64,000 nt of DNA, from assembly GCA_907165065.1 (NCBI GenBank), contig OU015525.1, forward strand, positions 44,436,037 through 44,500,036, given 5' to 3'. Origin of the DNA: Caprimulgus europaeus (lineage: Eukaryota; Chordata; Aves; Caprimulgiformes; Caprimulgidae). Positions within the stretch are counted from its first letter, which is position 1, and each line of letters starts with the position of its first letter. Made by a program: the position numbers and the translations under genes. Shown here one piece after another: positions 11,640 through 24,600 of this stretch. The notes under the pieces are model-generated. The model saw only the letters and a list, made by a program, of their open reading frames with translations, did not search any database and was not told the DNA's origin.

Positions 11640-14600
11640 GACTGCAAAGGATTTATCAGCAACTCGGCAGCTGTGAGAAGAGCACAGCGTTAGGTCAGAG
11701 AGTGAACAGGCCAGCAACTGTGATTCAGCCATTGGCACGCTCAGCTCAGCTGAGAATTCCCAACCACAGCCTACAAAAGGGAGTTGTTACATCTTGATTA
11801 ATTTCAAATTACACTGTCTTCTTTCAGTCTCTACCTTTTTTGGTTAGCTCAGTGTACAGCAGTGGTCCCAGTGGTTGAGATCTGCACAGTCGAGTTCTTG
11901 ACTCTGATCTTAATCATGTGGCCTGTGATGGAAACAGTGACAGATTACTGCTATCAGTCAACTACAGAGAAAGGACAAGCTTGTATTGTCTCCTAAATTT
12001 AATCCATGGCACTATAATCCAAATAAAGGCAGTGACAGAAAATACTCTATTAAATACTTCACTAAATATTTAATAGGCATAATTGCAACTAGAAAGAAAC
12101 ATTAAATAACACAAGCTAAGAATTTTCTGAAAACATTTTCTACATCTTCTGTTCTTGACTCAAGTGTCACTCAATAACAAGCTATTGCTGCTGAGCCACA
12201 GAACATTAGGTTTTAGCTGTGCCTGGGAGATTTGCCTTCTTTTTACTTCTCTGGGCACCACACTTTCTTCAGGACTGAGATTCACATTTTTAAATATGTG
12301 AGACAAAGCTAGATTCTCCAGTGCAGATATCTCAATGTAGGTAGACCTCTATGTTATATAAACACAACTCTGTAAAGACATATCTGTATAGGCAAAAATT
12401 ATGTCTTAATAGCCTCAACTCAGCACTGCATCATTGTACCTACACAGTTTCTGGAATGGAGTCTAGAATGGAGCTGGTTTCTATATGAACAATTCCTTTT
12501 GCAGCAGAGGAGATCACATCTATCTGCATACAGTCATGTCAACACCTCACTTGATGGTCATACAATTATTTTTCAGGAAGTCTCAGTCTCTCAGTACCTT
12601 GGAAAATGAGATCACATCTTTGTAAGGTGAAATATGGATGTAAATGCCCAACTTTATACAGATAGATTTTAAAACGTTGGCAACAGTGGCTAAGTATATC
12701 AATGAGAACAAAAGCAAAACTAACCACCTATTTAAGTATTTGCTATAAAAATATATATTACCCTATTGAAGCTTAGCAGTATAAAATGCTAGGTTCAGAT
12801 GTAGCATTTCAACCAATAAACACATTCTTAAGCGAAGATATTACATGCTTTTCTACCACTCATCACAATCAAACACAACAGCTGCATGTGTCTAGAACAG
12901 TTCATATCACACTTAGTTCTTAGTGCTACTTTTCATGGCCAGTGACATAAAAAAGAAGGTAACTGGGCACTCTCTCCTTCCTTAGGAAGAGACACAACAT
13001 TGCACAAATCAGTACTTCCTTCATGTAGCAGTGCTCTTAAGCATCTGTGTGTGACTTCAGGAACACAAATAGGTTTTTTACTCCAACAGAACAGGCAAGG
13101 GGAGAATTAGAAAAGGAGAAAGACAGAGAGGTATCCATTCCTCTCTGTGCCCTCACAAACCACACAAACTGCTTGGGCTAGAGAGACAGCAAAAAGGATG
13201 GGTAGTTTGCAGTCAATAATCTAGTATTTCACTATTGTCTGAAATCAACTGTATCATCCTTATGGATTTTAGTGGGATCAGGATTTCGCTCGCTCTGTTT
13301 TTGCCTGGCAGAGGAAGCCTAAACTTTTGCTAAATTAACTTCTCAGTGGGGCTACTTCTCCCTTTTCTGGCATTCGGGACAGCAAAAGACCTAGTGCTGC
13401 TCACAGCCCTTTGATGTGCCAGCCCTCTACAGCTTCCAGGTCCATCCTGCATTTGGGGGGTCACACCTGTTCGCAGCCCCATGACTGAATATTACCACTC
13501 AATACGTCTTGCCTGCCTTCCCCACTGCTGGGAACACACAGGCGTCCTCTAGAAATGCATCTTGCCTTCTCAGCAGCAGCGAAGGCCTGTGGTGGGTCGG
13601 CTCCACTGATCAGCTGGAGATTTTGTTTAGAAGGCTTCTTTATGCTGTTTATGTTGCTGTCAAGTCTAGCTCACCACAGACCTAACACTGCCACCTCTTT
13701 GTTTACATACCTTCACTCTGGGACATTATAACTCTCCTCTACTAACACTGCCCAGTGTGTGAGGGCGCAGCTTCTCTTTTTTATTTTCATTAGGTTTGTT
13801 AACCACATTGCTATAAGATATTCATTGAAATTCCACCCAAATAGACCTCATGCTGTCAGCATTTAATTATGCTTGCATCCCTAGGTAAATAGACTGTTAG
13901 CCAAAATAGAGCCTATTATAGAAGATAAGGTCAGGCACATCTTTATAAGAAAAGGAAGTTTTGGAAGCTTCTGTACTTTTGACAAGAATAACTTTATGAA
14001 TGCAAGGAAAAAATGTAGAGAACTGAGCATGTTCTGCTGGGGATAAATCATGCTGTTGAAAGTAGTACTCTGTCTTGATGAATCTTTCTTAGGAAGTTTA
14101 AGAGGACATATTTAATATGTATATATAAAGTATGTTCTTGTGAGACTACAAGGTCTTTTCAGACTTCCCTTGAAAAATAATATACACTTAAGATTACTCT
14201 TTTTAAAGATGCACAGCTCAGGGAAGATTTCAACCAAAGTTTTCTCCCAAGCTGAGTATCATATTATTTGACAGTCATCTTCTCAGTTTGGCTCATGTAT
14301 GTAAACATCTGGAGAAACATTATGTTCTAAGTTTAACCACAGATTTTATATCATAAGATAAGCATACATTTTTAAATCCTCATTTAAATCTTAAAATACT
14401 GAAATCTCATAAATTCAGATGGGTCCCCAGTCTTCCAAGTATAAATGTTCATTTCACTTCCAAATAGGTTTAGAAAAATAACATAATCCTTCAAATATCA
14501 GACCTCACTGCATTTAGATTGACAGGAATCACAGCAAGTCTCAGGATTTTTCCTCACCAACATGAGTCTTAACTCAGTTGTCAGGTTTTCTGTCACCTCC

Positions 14601-15229
14601 AACCTAGATTCTTGTGAAAGGTCATACAGATCTAATGCAGTGGCTCAACTTTTATTGTACTGGGACATTGTAGTTAACTTCAGATTCCCAGCTAGCATTC
14701 TCAGTAACCACACTGAGAGACAGAACTGAAATCATGCTGAACAGCTACAGAGCTATTTCCATAATAGTAGCTTTTGAAGTTAAACTTTTGCAAGTTTCTG
14801 GATGATAAGAAACCGCATCAGCTATTTCAGCACTTGTTTTGGTCACACTCCATTCAGCTGAGAAGGAATTAAATATCAGTTAACCTGCTGCTGCTCCAGA
14901 AATCTATATAGAACACAATTCAGCATACTCAAAGTGAGACTTGACGTGTTATTTTCTGGTGGCACATTTGCCTTGACAATACAATCTCAATTTATTCAAA
15001 GGTTGCTGTGTTCCTAGTCATGTCAGAAGTACCAGAATAATTTTTGATGTAATAGTTTATATGGATCACCCAAGTTCTTCTTTCTGAGGCACCATTAGAA
15101 AATCAGAGCAGAATTTGCTTCACAGTATTTTCACTTGTAAACCTCTAAAAATGAAAATACAAAAATTTTTGTACCCTATATATGCTTCACAATTAAAAAA
15201 ATAATGAAGCATTTGAAATTAACTTATTT
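11640..15229. other. Noncoding stretch, nothing recognised
   Basis: 3.6 kb of unique AT-rich sequence with unusually few open frames over 60 codons, which itself argues against coding. A TAGTGGGATCAGGATTTCGC piece near 13270 may be a tiny fragment of the amniote palindromic repeats but is too short to call. No RNA gene or CR1 was seen. Confidence 0.65.
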
Positions 15230-15420
15230 TATTGCTGAGCACCGCCCCAGTGCTGTGATGTAATTCACTTGTGCTGTTTGACCTAAAGGTAACTTTGGCG
15301 GTTGAAGTTCACAGATTCTCACAGATCTGCCGTTACCTAACATTGCCTACTGCTGCATTAGAGAACTGTGAAAGTGATTTACATGTAAATATAAAATCAG
15401 TTTTATATGAAGCACTCTGA
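15230..15420. promoter_or_regulatory. Candidate conserved element with nuclear-receptor half-sites
   Basis: TGACCT at 15279-15284 and AGGTAA at 15287-15292 face away from each other with a 2-bp gap, followed by an AGTTCA half-site at 15306-15311. These resemble nuclear-receptor half-sites (AGGTCA/TGACCT). The block is unique, more GC-balanced than its flanks and ends in an AT-rich TTTACATGTAAAT near-palindrome around 15378-15390. Motifs are seen directly; function is inferred. Confidence 0.25.
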
Positions 15421-18400
15421 ACAAATGTCTTCCACCATATGCTTTAAAAAAAGATATTTTATTAGGCTAGAAATGCTTTGATAAACAACAGGTTTCATTG
15501 ACTGCAATACTGAAATGCTGTAATGAATTTTTAATGTCTTTAGTTGTTTAACTGGATCTTATTACAAAGAAGCTGAAGACACAGAAGCATGATGTTTCCT
15601 CCACTGGCACATTTAAGAAAACAGCAGAGGCATGCCAAGAAAATGTTCTGCTTTCAAAACAAGACTCCGAGACTGAACCCAGGGGAAAAAATAAAGAGCA
15701 TTTGGTCGTGGTTTCTAGAATTAAACTACTGCTGTTGATTTGAAATCTATATTACCATTTCCTCAAACTGACTACACTTTGTTCTGTGCTTTACCTCACT
15801 GCTGGTGCAATATGGCACCTGTGACTGGCTGGCAGGTGGCAGAAACTGATCACATTTGAAGACAAATTAAAGGTCAGAGACCTCTGAATGCCCAGACAGT
15901 AGAAAGGAAATTCTCCTATTAAAATATATATGCCATTTTCCCATGAAGCTAAAATATGATTCTTAAGACGATGCTGTGCTTTATTGACCGCTATTACTGC
16001 ACAGGCCTACAGACTGCAGAGATCCTTCCGCTCTGTTCCATAGCCCCGTATTGATTAACAAGACTGAACTGAGAAAGTTCACCGTAAAAATTTTCCTCAC
16101 ATCCTCCATTCAGTGCTATTATCAAGGTCCCCAAGTCTGCTGCAGGTTTTGTATCTCGCATGCAGTCCTGAGCAATAGAAATCCAGGCGCACTAAGACGA
16201 TAAATCGTTACACACTCCACAAGCGTTCTGCTCTTTATCTGGCAACCAACCCGTTGTCCTTTGAGAAGCCTCCCAGCTTGCCTTGAGGCTTTCTTTGCTG
16301 GAAAAACCTATGTATTATCATCACCAGCAAAACAATGGAGTTGGCTGCAGGCGCAGTGGTAGCACAGTACACAAGCAGAGAGAACAGCCCCATGCGGAGC
16401 CTGCAGAGTAGTCATCGTGAGGGGTGTAACACAGTGAGGCTGCAGAGCGCTAATGCATGCGGGGCTTGCGGTGCCAGTGCTCCACTCAACAGGCTGCATC
16501 TCCTGGCAAAGGGACAGGGCAGCATTAGTGCTGGTCAGAAAGCCAAGCTACTTGCTCAGTTTCCTCATGTAAAGAGAGGAGTAATACAGCAGGGATAGGA
16601 AAAGCTTCAAAGCACACAATGACACAAGTAAAGTTTCCTTACTAAAAAGAAGATGGGGGGAAAAAAAAAAAAAAGAGGTGTGCCTTCCTGCAATGCCTTT
16701 TCTGAGCACTGTGAAGAAGGTCCCAAAGTTCACCTGCCCATAGATTTCCATGAATGAGAAATAACATGTAGAAAGTGGATGTCTTCGTCCCAGAATACAC
16801 TCCAGTGTTTGAGTATGTACCTCAGCCTCCCCCACATTTGTTTGTTTTATCCATCTGCTTTTGCCCCATATTTAATTATGAATTGAAAGCATTCTCCTGG
16901 AGCTGCACTCTGAGCTTTTTAAATTGAAGTGTTTGAATAAGGCTTGTCACTACAGGAAGGATGTAGAGGGCATCACATTCCCCAGCTGCCTCCCATCACC
17001 CTTTCCCCCTCTCTGTACCTCAGAGCCAGTGAGCAGCTCAGACAGAATGGGGAAAGCTCTAAGCAGCTGCTACCTCTTCCCTGTTTCTCCTGCTGAGCAG
17101 CTTCCACCAGGAGACAAAGAGAAGAGTGGCTCTGTTGCTTGCTTTCAAGTGAGTTGAAGGAGCCTGAGGGCAAACAGAATGGTTCATTGGGCTCCATCTA
17201 AGCCTGCAGTGGCATATTAATAGAGGATGGATTTCCCCATCCTACATAACCACAAAGGAGAGGCAGATAAATACATTAAAAAGGGGTCGTGTGGCTCCCT
17301 GATTCTCCCTGCCCCAGCCACAATGCCTGGTTAAAGAAATTATCCTAATTTTTCCCAGATGAGCATCCCAAAGAACTGTGCACAGTCCTACAATGTATTT
17401 CTTCTTGAAGAGTTTGCAGAAGTAGGATGTTTTAGCAGTACTCTAAATTTAGGAAGTCTCCCCTTTTCAGTGGACTTTCCAGGAAGGGGCATTTGAGGGG
17501 TGATTTCCACTCCCTCTGGACTGGCTGAACTGATGTATGAAATAACCTGTTGAAGTCTTGGGCTGAGAAGGAGCTTCCTTGCTCTATCCAAGTGCCCTGC
17601 AGGGCAAGCTAAAACTCTTCTGCTCAGCCTAGAGCATATCTCTCTGCCACTGCCAGGGTGTGACAAAAGCCATCAGGTTGCATGGCAGCCAGCAGAGCTG
17701 GGAACATCAATATTCCTTGTGTATTGCTCTCAAGGGAGCAGAATATACGTCTTTCAAACATATAGCCTGTTTCTTAAGAAGTTGGGGGGGCGGTTGCTGA
17801 ATTACTCCAATAAGTTATTTGTGTTTGAAAAAATTTAAATGATACGGGGACTGTTTCAGGTAGCAAATTTGCTGCTTTGTTCTTCACAACATGAGGAAAT
17901 TTCATTTTAAAAACAGGTTTTTGACTTCAAAGCTTTATAACCTGAGACAAAACAGAACACACACAAACCACCCGTGCTTTACATTTGGGCCATTTGCAGA
18001 GCCCAAAAGCAGCCTGGAGCTGGCTGGCAGTAAGGGGGGATAGAAAAAGAGTTTCTGTGTGGGCTCCTGCTGCAGCCAGATTAGATGAGGGAATTAGAGA
18101 CAGGGTGTGGTTCCCACCTAGAATGCCTCTCCTGCAGTTCACAGACCTTCAGAGTGTTTTATTAACACACACTTCCCTCTCTCCTTCCAAATATGCAAAC
18201 TGTACTCTCTCCCAGGTCCCTCCTTAGCTTAAGGGTGCTGGCATGTTCTCTGCTGACTTTCTGGAACCCAGGGATTTCCAATGATTTCCACATCCTCCTC
18301 CTGTTTCTTTTCTGGCTGTGGTGCCGCTGGGCTGCCTGCTTGACTTCCCACTCCACAGGTCTGCAAGGCAAGGGCAGAAAGGCCAAAAATTAAGAGAGCA

Positions 18401-21400
18401 GAGTGATACTTGCACAAGGCAGAACAGAAGAAGAACAAATAGAAATTGCCTGGGGCCTGATCTGATCATTCCCTCTATCATTCCCTTCTCTCTGAAAAGG
18501 CTGCCTTCGTGCCTCCTCAGGTTCTTAAGTTTCCCAGCTATCTTTTATTCAGCATTCAGCTCTGTCTCTCAGTTCTTAGGAAGAGAGGTGGAGTGTCTTC
18601 TTTGCCTTCAGGCACATAAGGCTGCATCAAGGTGAGGTACAGGCAGCGTGTTTTAGAGCATGAGGCATAACACAGTGCAGCACATCTGAGAAGTCTTGAA
18701 CATACTATTGCAATGTTTGAAATTACAGTATTAGGTGACATCCCCCCAGATCAAAAGCTGATCCCAATCTAGACAAGTGATTACTGTGGAGCCTGCACCT
18801 CAGACCTGTCCATCACTCAACCTAGCAATCCCCACACCCAGTTATTGGCTGGGCCCAACTACACAGCTCTAACTCACTCCCCTGGCTTTCCAATGCTTGT
18901 TTAACTACTCTCCCGTTTTGCAGTATCTCAGAGGTACTCCTCACTCCACACCTTCCAGACTAGAAAGCTGGTGCCTACAGGCAATCTCTCCTAAGGCCTT
19001 CCCTGGCCAAGGCTACAAGGGACCTCCACCCTCTCGCATGCCATGGGTACTGCTACAAACAACCCCCTTCACCCTGTTCTCAGGCCAAGCATTGCAGGAA
19101 GGGAAAGGGAAGGAAGGAAAAGGAGATAGCAAACTGACTTATTGTTCACAAGGAGGGTGGGGGAAGCATAGAGAAAAGCTGACCTGAGCTGCAAAGCTCT
19201 TGTAGTTTCCTCTTTCTCCCATAAGGATGATTTCTGCTGTTCCCACTCTTCTCCACCCCACTCCCCACACTGTAATCCAGATCTTTCCCCTAAGGGAAGG
19301 GAAAGAAATGTGCCTGCCTTTTGCAGAAGACCTGGTTTGATGCCTTTTTGTAGGAAGTCAGTCAATCAAAGCAGCACTGCACACTGGCAAAGCTGGTAGT
19401 ATCATGAAATCCCAGAGTCAAGATATTGATAGCACTGTAGGTCTTTATATACCTATCTATTAGATTGCCAGAATCAGACAGGAGCCAAGCATTTATCTGG
19501 TTAATTTCTCCTTTCATTTTCTACATTATTCCCATTTCAAAATCTGTATGTATACATTTGTGGGTCCCAACAATACCATGTTTGTGTGAGTCCAGCTGAC
19601 CAAACAACAGAAGTTATTTATAACTTCAGATGAACGGACTGTGCTGTATTTTCATTTATGTAATTTTCCTTAGATCATTCACTGGAAAGTGGTTGCACTT
19701 TTATGTTTCTCACATGCAGAGGCCCTGTAGGTTAGCACACAGGAGATTAACCTTGGCAGTCTGCACGGCTGGAGTGCCTGAAGAGGAGTTCTTGCTGCAG
19801 CTGTCTGACCCACAAGCCCGAGAGCTGGGGGTGGGATAGCTGTTCTCAGCATCATGCCAGGCAGCAGGTATTGGCAATGGCAGTGCTGATGACTTTCAGA
19901 TATAAAGCTTTGTAAAACTGGTACTGGCTTGTGGTTGTTGGGTTTTTTTTTTCTTTTGCCAAGGCTCACCGGCATTGCAGTGGAATGGTCCGTGCTTGAG
20001 AAATTCCAAAATGAGTGAGTGAAATATTGAGAAGTGGCATCAATTAAACAAGATAAATGACCATAAGGGGATGCATCTTCTTAGACAGTAAACAGAGCCA
20101 TAGCATGTCCATCCATGTAACGGAGCATCACTTCCCATCCACATAAATGCACTAAAATCAAAACAATTTTTAACATTTTCAGATACTTCTCTCTGAACAA
20201 GCTTAAATGGGGATGGGCAGGAATTTACATCACGACAGTTAGGACATCAAAGGCTACATCTTTGAAGCCATTCTACCTACAATTTTTCACATTATATGGA
20301 AGGCTTACAGTAGATAAAGCACTTTCTGTAGACCCTTTGCTAGCCAATAATGCTGTCCAAGGCAAATTCATTCAAACAAGTGTACTACAGCCAAAAAAGA
20401 CAGTTTGCAAAATGCCTTGTTTCTGTCTTGTAAGTAGAGCAGTTCTTCACAAGGCTCTTAAAGGGGAACTGAAGTTCAGAAGGGACAAGACACCAGGGGA
20501 ACTGCAGTGACCAAGGTCTCCTCTTAGGGTTGCACATGAAGATTCAAAGCAGCCAGACAGACAGCAGCACGTTTTACAGTGTACGCTGTATGAAATAGGC
20601 CTCGCAACCAATCCAAGCAGACACATACCAGCCAGAGCAGATCTACTGAATAAAGCCACAAGATCTTTTCCTTAAAATAGAGAGTATAAAGGAATTTGGT
20701 GATTCAAAATACACAATAAAACTCATAGCTGGCAGTAAACAGGACAGAAATGAAGTAACTGAGGTTGCATTCCCTTATCTTAAAGCAGCATAGGCCTTCT
20801 TATTTAGTCTAGCCAAAATACCAGAGGAAAATCCATTCAAACATTAAAAGAAAAAACAGGGATCTTCTTTGAGGCCTTTGAATAGTTAATATGTGCTGAT
20901 GAGGCTGTGTCCATGCAACTGAATAGGGGTGCTGTTCTCTAGAACAAAACTTTTTCCTCCTTCCCAGGGGGTTTCTTTTATATTTATGGGAAATACAGGT
21001 ATTTTCTGAAGAGTTCAGAAAAGGGAAGCCGGCTGGTATTGAGAATTCTGATATCACAGCCATGGAATGCCTCATGCATTAGCCAAGTGTTTCCATCCCT
21101 CTGTATACATGACTTTTCCCTCAAGCTAATAATTTTCATAACCTTTTGCCCTTTCCATGACATCATAGCTATTTAGTAATATTTTTTTTTCCCGTCTTGT
21201 AAAATGTGAGACCCCATTGCCTTGCTAGTTCATGGCTGATCCCCACGTAGATCAACTCAGACTCAAAGAGCAGTTCACAGAGTCTGTGTTCTCTGACATA
21301 CTTTCTTCCAAGTCTGTTAGTCAATACCCGCTAATGCTCCCTAAGGAAAAAGACATCCAAATGATTAGGAAGGAAGAGGAGGTGCCACAGCTCTTTAAAG
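15421..21400. other. Noncoding stretch, many spurious short frames
   Basis: Six kb of unique DNA. From 16.3 to 19.4 kb it is somewhat more GC-rich, so chance open frames of 60-105 codons appear on both strands. Their translations overlap in antiparallel frames and show no domains. GGAAA/GGGAA purine tracts lie near 19090-19125. Nothing else was recognised. Confidence 0.6.
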
Positions 21401-21407
21401 CTGTTGT

Positions 21408-21433
21408 CTGGTGCCTTTAGTCTCAGGCACCAG
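21408..21433. repeat. Small perfect hairpin
   Basis: CTGGTGCC, a 10-nt loop and GGCACCAG form an 8-bp perfect inverted repeat. No U-run follows and there is no link to a gene, so it is noted only as a structure. Confidence 0.5.
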
Positions 21434-21439
21434 TCTTAA

Positions 21440-24400
21440 AACAGAATTTTCTGGAAGAGCTTTTCTCTTTTGAAAACCAGTGCCTTCTGGGCTAATACTG
21501 AGAACATGTACTTGGCACAATATCCAACATAGGGTTGTAATTAGCAGCCAGTATAGCACTTCTGTTGACCAAATAACCAGCTGGGTTTATTGCTGAGGAC
21601 CTATTCACAATATTGCTATCTACTCAAACTAGACATTATTGTAACTGCTATATGGTCTAGGCCAGATAAATTCTATTCTCTTCTTCATGCCCACTCACAA
21701 TAACCATGAACATTAGCTAAAGTGCCAATATTTGTCAACAAGTTAAAGACTTTCTTTAGAGAAAAGCAGAAAAGATCCAGCTGCAGTATATACATCAGAA
21801 AGAAGACTGAAGGTACTTTTATCCTAATCCCAAATGTAGAATGGCATGTGAATGATTTTTCCACCATATATATTAAAATGGATGACTGTGAAGAAGAATT
21901 TAATCAATTCATCAACTTAAGTGGCTACATTTTCAGTAAGAGAAAAATATGTTGCCTACTGGCTGTGGAGAAATCATCCTGTAGAGAATAATGACAGTTT
22001 AAGAATATAGTTTGTATTTCTTCACATGCTGGAAAATCCATACTGAAAAAAAAACTGACTTGAAATATGCACACCTAATTTTTACTGAATCCAGAACTGT
22101 GTCTGTTATAGTACATGCTGTACAATGTTTATCTTGCCAGGAAACTCTGGGAATATGCACCTTCCGTATTGCAAATCAGAACAGAAGTGTTCCAAACCTG
22201 CCAAAGCTTCACATGGTGTCATGTGGGTACCCCAGAAGCTTTTTGTTTGCATCCTCTCTCCTCAGCATGGAGTCATCTGTTTCTGAGAAAGGTCCTTTGT
22301 GGCTCCTACTGCCTCTAGCAAACTCATATAAGGGATCTGAAATACAGAAGCACAGTGTGTGAATACAGTACACAAGAGTAAAACTGCTATTATCTCTCTA
22401 GTGCATTGGATTTTCAAAAGTATGAAAACTTTATTAGAATTCTTACAGACTTAAAAAAAATTGTATAGAATAAAATGTAATACTGACACTTAGCTCTTCT
22501 TTTAACCTTGAGAAGAAAAAATAAAGAAACAGTCAGCTTGAAAAAGCTTAAAGAAATGCATTTCTAAAATATTTCTAAAGAGTCTGGACTTTATAAAATT
22601 TCTGTACTCCTTGGTAACATTCTCTTGGTGATGAAAGTCTCTTCTTTCTCTAATAGAGGACAGTCTTATCATGGCAAAGCAATCATTGGGTAGTCACTGA
22701 TTACGTAGGAAAATCAATGCTAATGCAATAATTTTCAGGTGAATAAGAAAGTAATAAATGAAGAAATGCTAGAAGTCTAGAAGTCATGTGTACAAGTAGA
22801 AACACTACAGAGAATACCAGCACCAGCCAGATGCCAGGAAGAGCGTAGACTAATTATGCAGAATTTAACACACGTACTTCCCTAGTCTGCATGGTATCTC
22901 AGGTGTTAAAATCATAATTTTCAATCAGGGTGCTGGTGCTGCTGTTGGGATTTGAGGTTAGCAGTTCAACTTTCAAAATTCAGCTCAGCTTTCACAGGCT
23001 TCTTTCCTGGGAAGTGGGAAGGGAAAAAGAGAACTGTGAGGAGGAAGATGTACAGAACAGGAACTGCGTTCTCCTCCAGGATGCTCACAGCATTGCTGCT
23101 AGAGACATTCCTGAGAAGCCCGAAGGAATGCAACAAGTGTCTGGTAAAATATGCAGGGATCTCTGCAAGATTCAGGCCAAACACTGAACTTTTTCTTCCT
23201 GCAACATTGCTGTCCTTCTGTTAGTTTGCTTGATAAAAACTGTAGTCATTCTTCTCTGGAGGGTCAAAGCAACATAAATGCTGTTTAGACTGCCCATAAT
23301 GTAGGGAAGCCTTGGATAGAAGATCTGCTATACAGCACCACTCTCCCAGCTCCAGAAGTTGGAGGGGAAACCGTACAAGACAGTGTCACAAACCTCTGAA
23401 GTGTGCTTGGTCGTGTCTATCCTCATCCACCACCAATACTAACACTGCAGATCTGTCCAATTTGGAAATATGAGTTCAAAAGCCTTTCCATTCTCTCTGC
23501 TGACTTCTCTGCAGCTGCCGAGCTTGTGCTTGATATGTTTATGTTAAGGGTTTGGTGTAAACGTGGCTTATTTTGCATAGCTGTCTGAAAATGTCCCATC
23601 TCCCCCTTTTCAAAAATGGGCAAAAGACCAAATATTTCTGTATAAGCTTTTAAAATCCTATAGTCTACAGAAGATGTTAAATCTTCTAAACCAAAACTGA
23701 ACATTTTCAGAGAAAACAGGCATTTTTCTGGGAGAATGTTACATTGCTAAAAATGCTGAGTTTAAAAGCTTTCAGATAATCCTTATCGTAAAACTATACT
23801 GAAAACTAGAGAGGGCAATTCTGCATGAATTCTGCAGCTTCCAAATGGTTATAGGTTCCTTTAAAGATATGCCTAACACAGGCAGCATCATGTAAATTTT
23901 TAGCAGAAATGAGGATTAGTAACAGCATTGCACACAGTGATGAGTTTGCAATGTACCTCTTATTTATTTTGGTCTCAAATCTATCATGAGAAGAGAAAGA
24001 GCTTGTAATTTCTTGATGAAGTAATTTAGTGAATGGAGGTCAAAGAAAGTAACTGGCTTAAAGAATTTATGTGACAACCATGCAGTTCTTTTATCCTCTG
24101 TTACACAATGTGTTCTTTTTTTTTTTTATGTCTAATGCTTTAACACAGTGTGTCACATTGCTAAACCCAAGATGTGTGGAAAACCCAGGGTCTCCGTGAC
24201 AGAGAATCAGACTGCAAATGAATTAATCCCTCTTTGCTGCTTGGAATCGGGACTGGTAGGCACAGCTTTTCCCAACTTTTTTTCATCCTGAGCTACGTAA
24301 GTGTACTTAGACATTTTCCAGTGGGTATCACAGCAACTGGGCAGTACTGAAGGACTCCAGAGACAAGGTGGAGAATGATTTGAGCTGGCCTCCGCACAAC

Positions 24401-24540
24401 ACTGACATGCCTTTCTCTAGGCTGTTCAAGAGTCCGGTGCAGGGAGCCACATTCAGAGTTCAATCAGACCACCTAAAAGGATGCTAGATCACCTTAAGAA
24501 AATGCCACAGGATAATCCAAGGCCACAAGTGGCTGGAATC
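21440..24540. other. Noncoding stretch, nothing recognised
   Basis: Unique AT-rich sequence. The 116-codon frame at 22012-22362 and overlapping 85- and 90-codon frames at 22.93-23.22 kb show no domain features and overlap one another in different frames. No repeat family was recognised. Confidence 0.6.
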
Positions 24541-24600
24541 TCAGTTTGAATCTGCCCATTGACGTCATTAGGAATATTCATCTCTAGCATCGGTGAATCT
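24540..24600 (+). repeat. Possible fragment of ancient amniote repeat
   Basis: GAATCTGCCCATTGACGTCA followed by TTAGGAATATTCATC and a final GGTGAATCTGGC resembles the 'cccattgacttcaatggg' centre common to turtle/bird palindromic relics. The match is short and degraded. TGACGTCA also forms a perfect CRE palindrome here, which may be incidental. Confidence 0.3.

Noticed and set aside
16300-19400. Cluster of 60-105-codon frames on both strands suggesting several small genes
   Set aside because: Frames overlap antiparallel, share no family resemblance, and reflect higher local GC with fewer stop codons.
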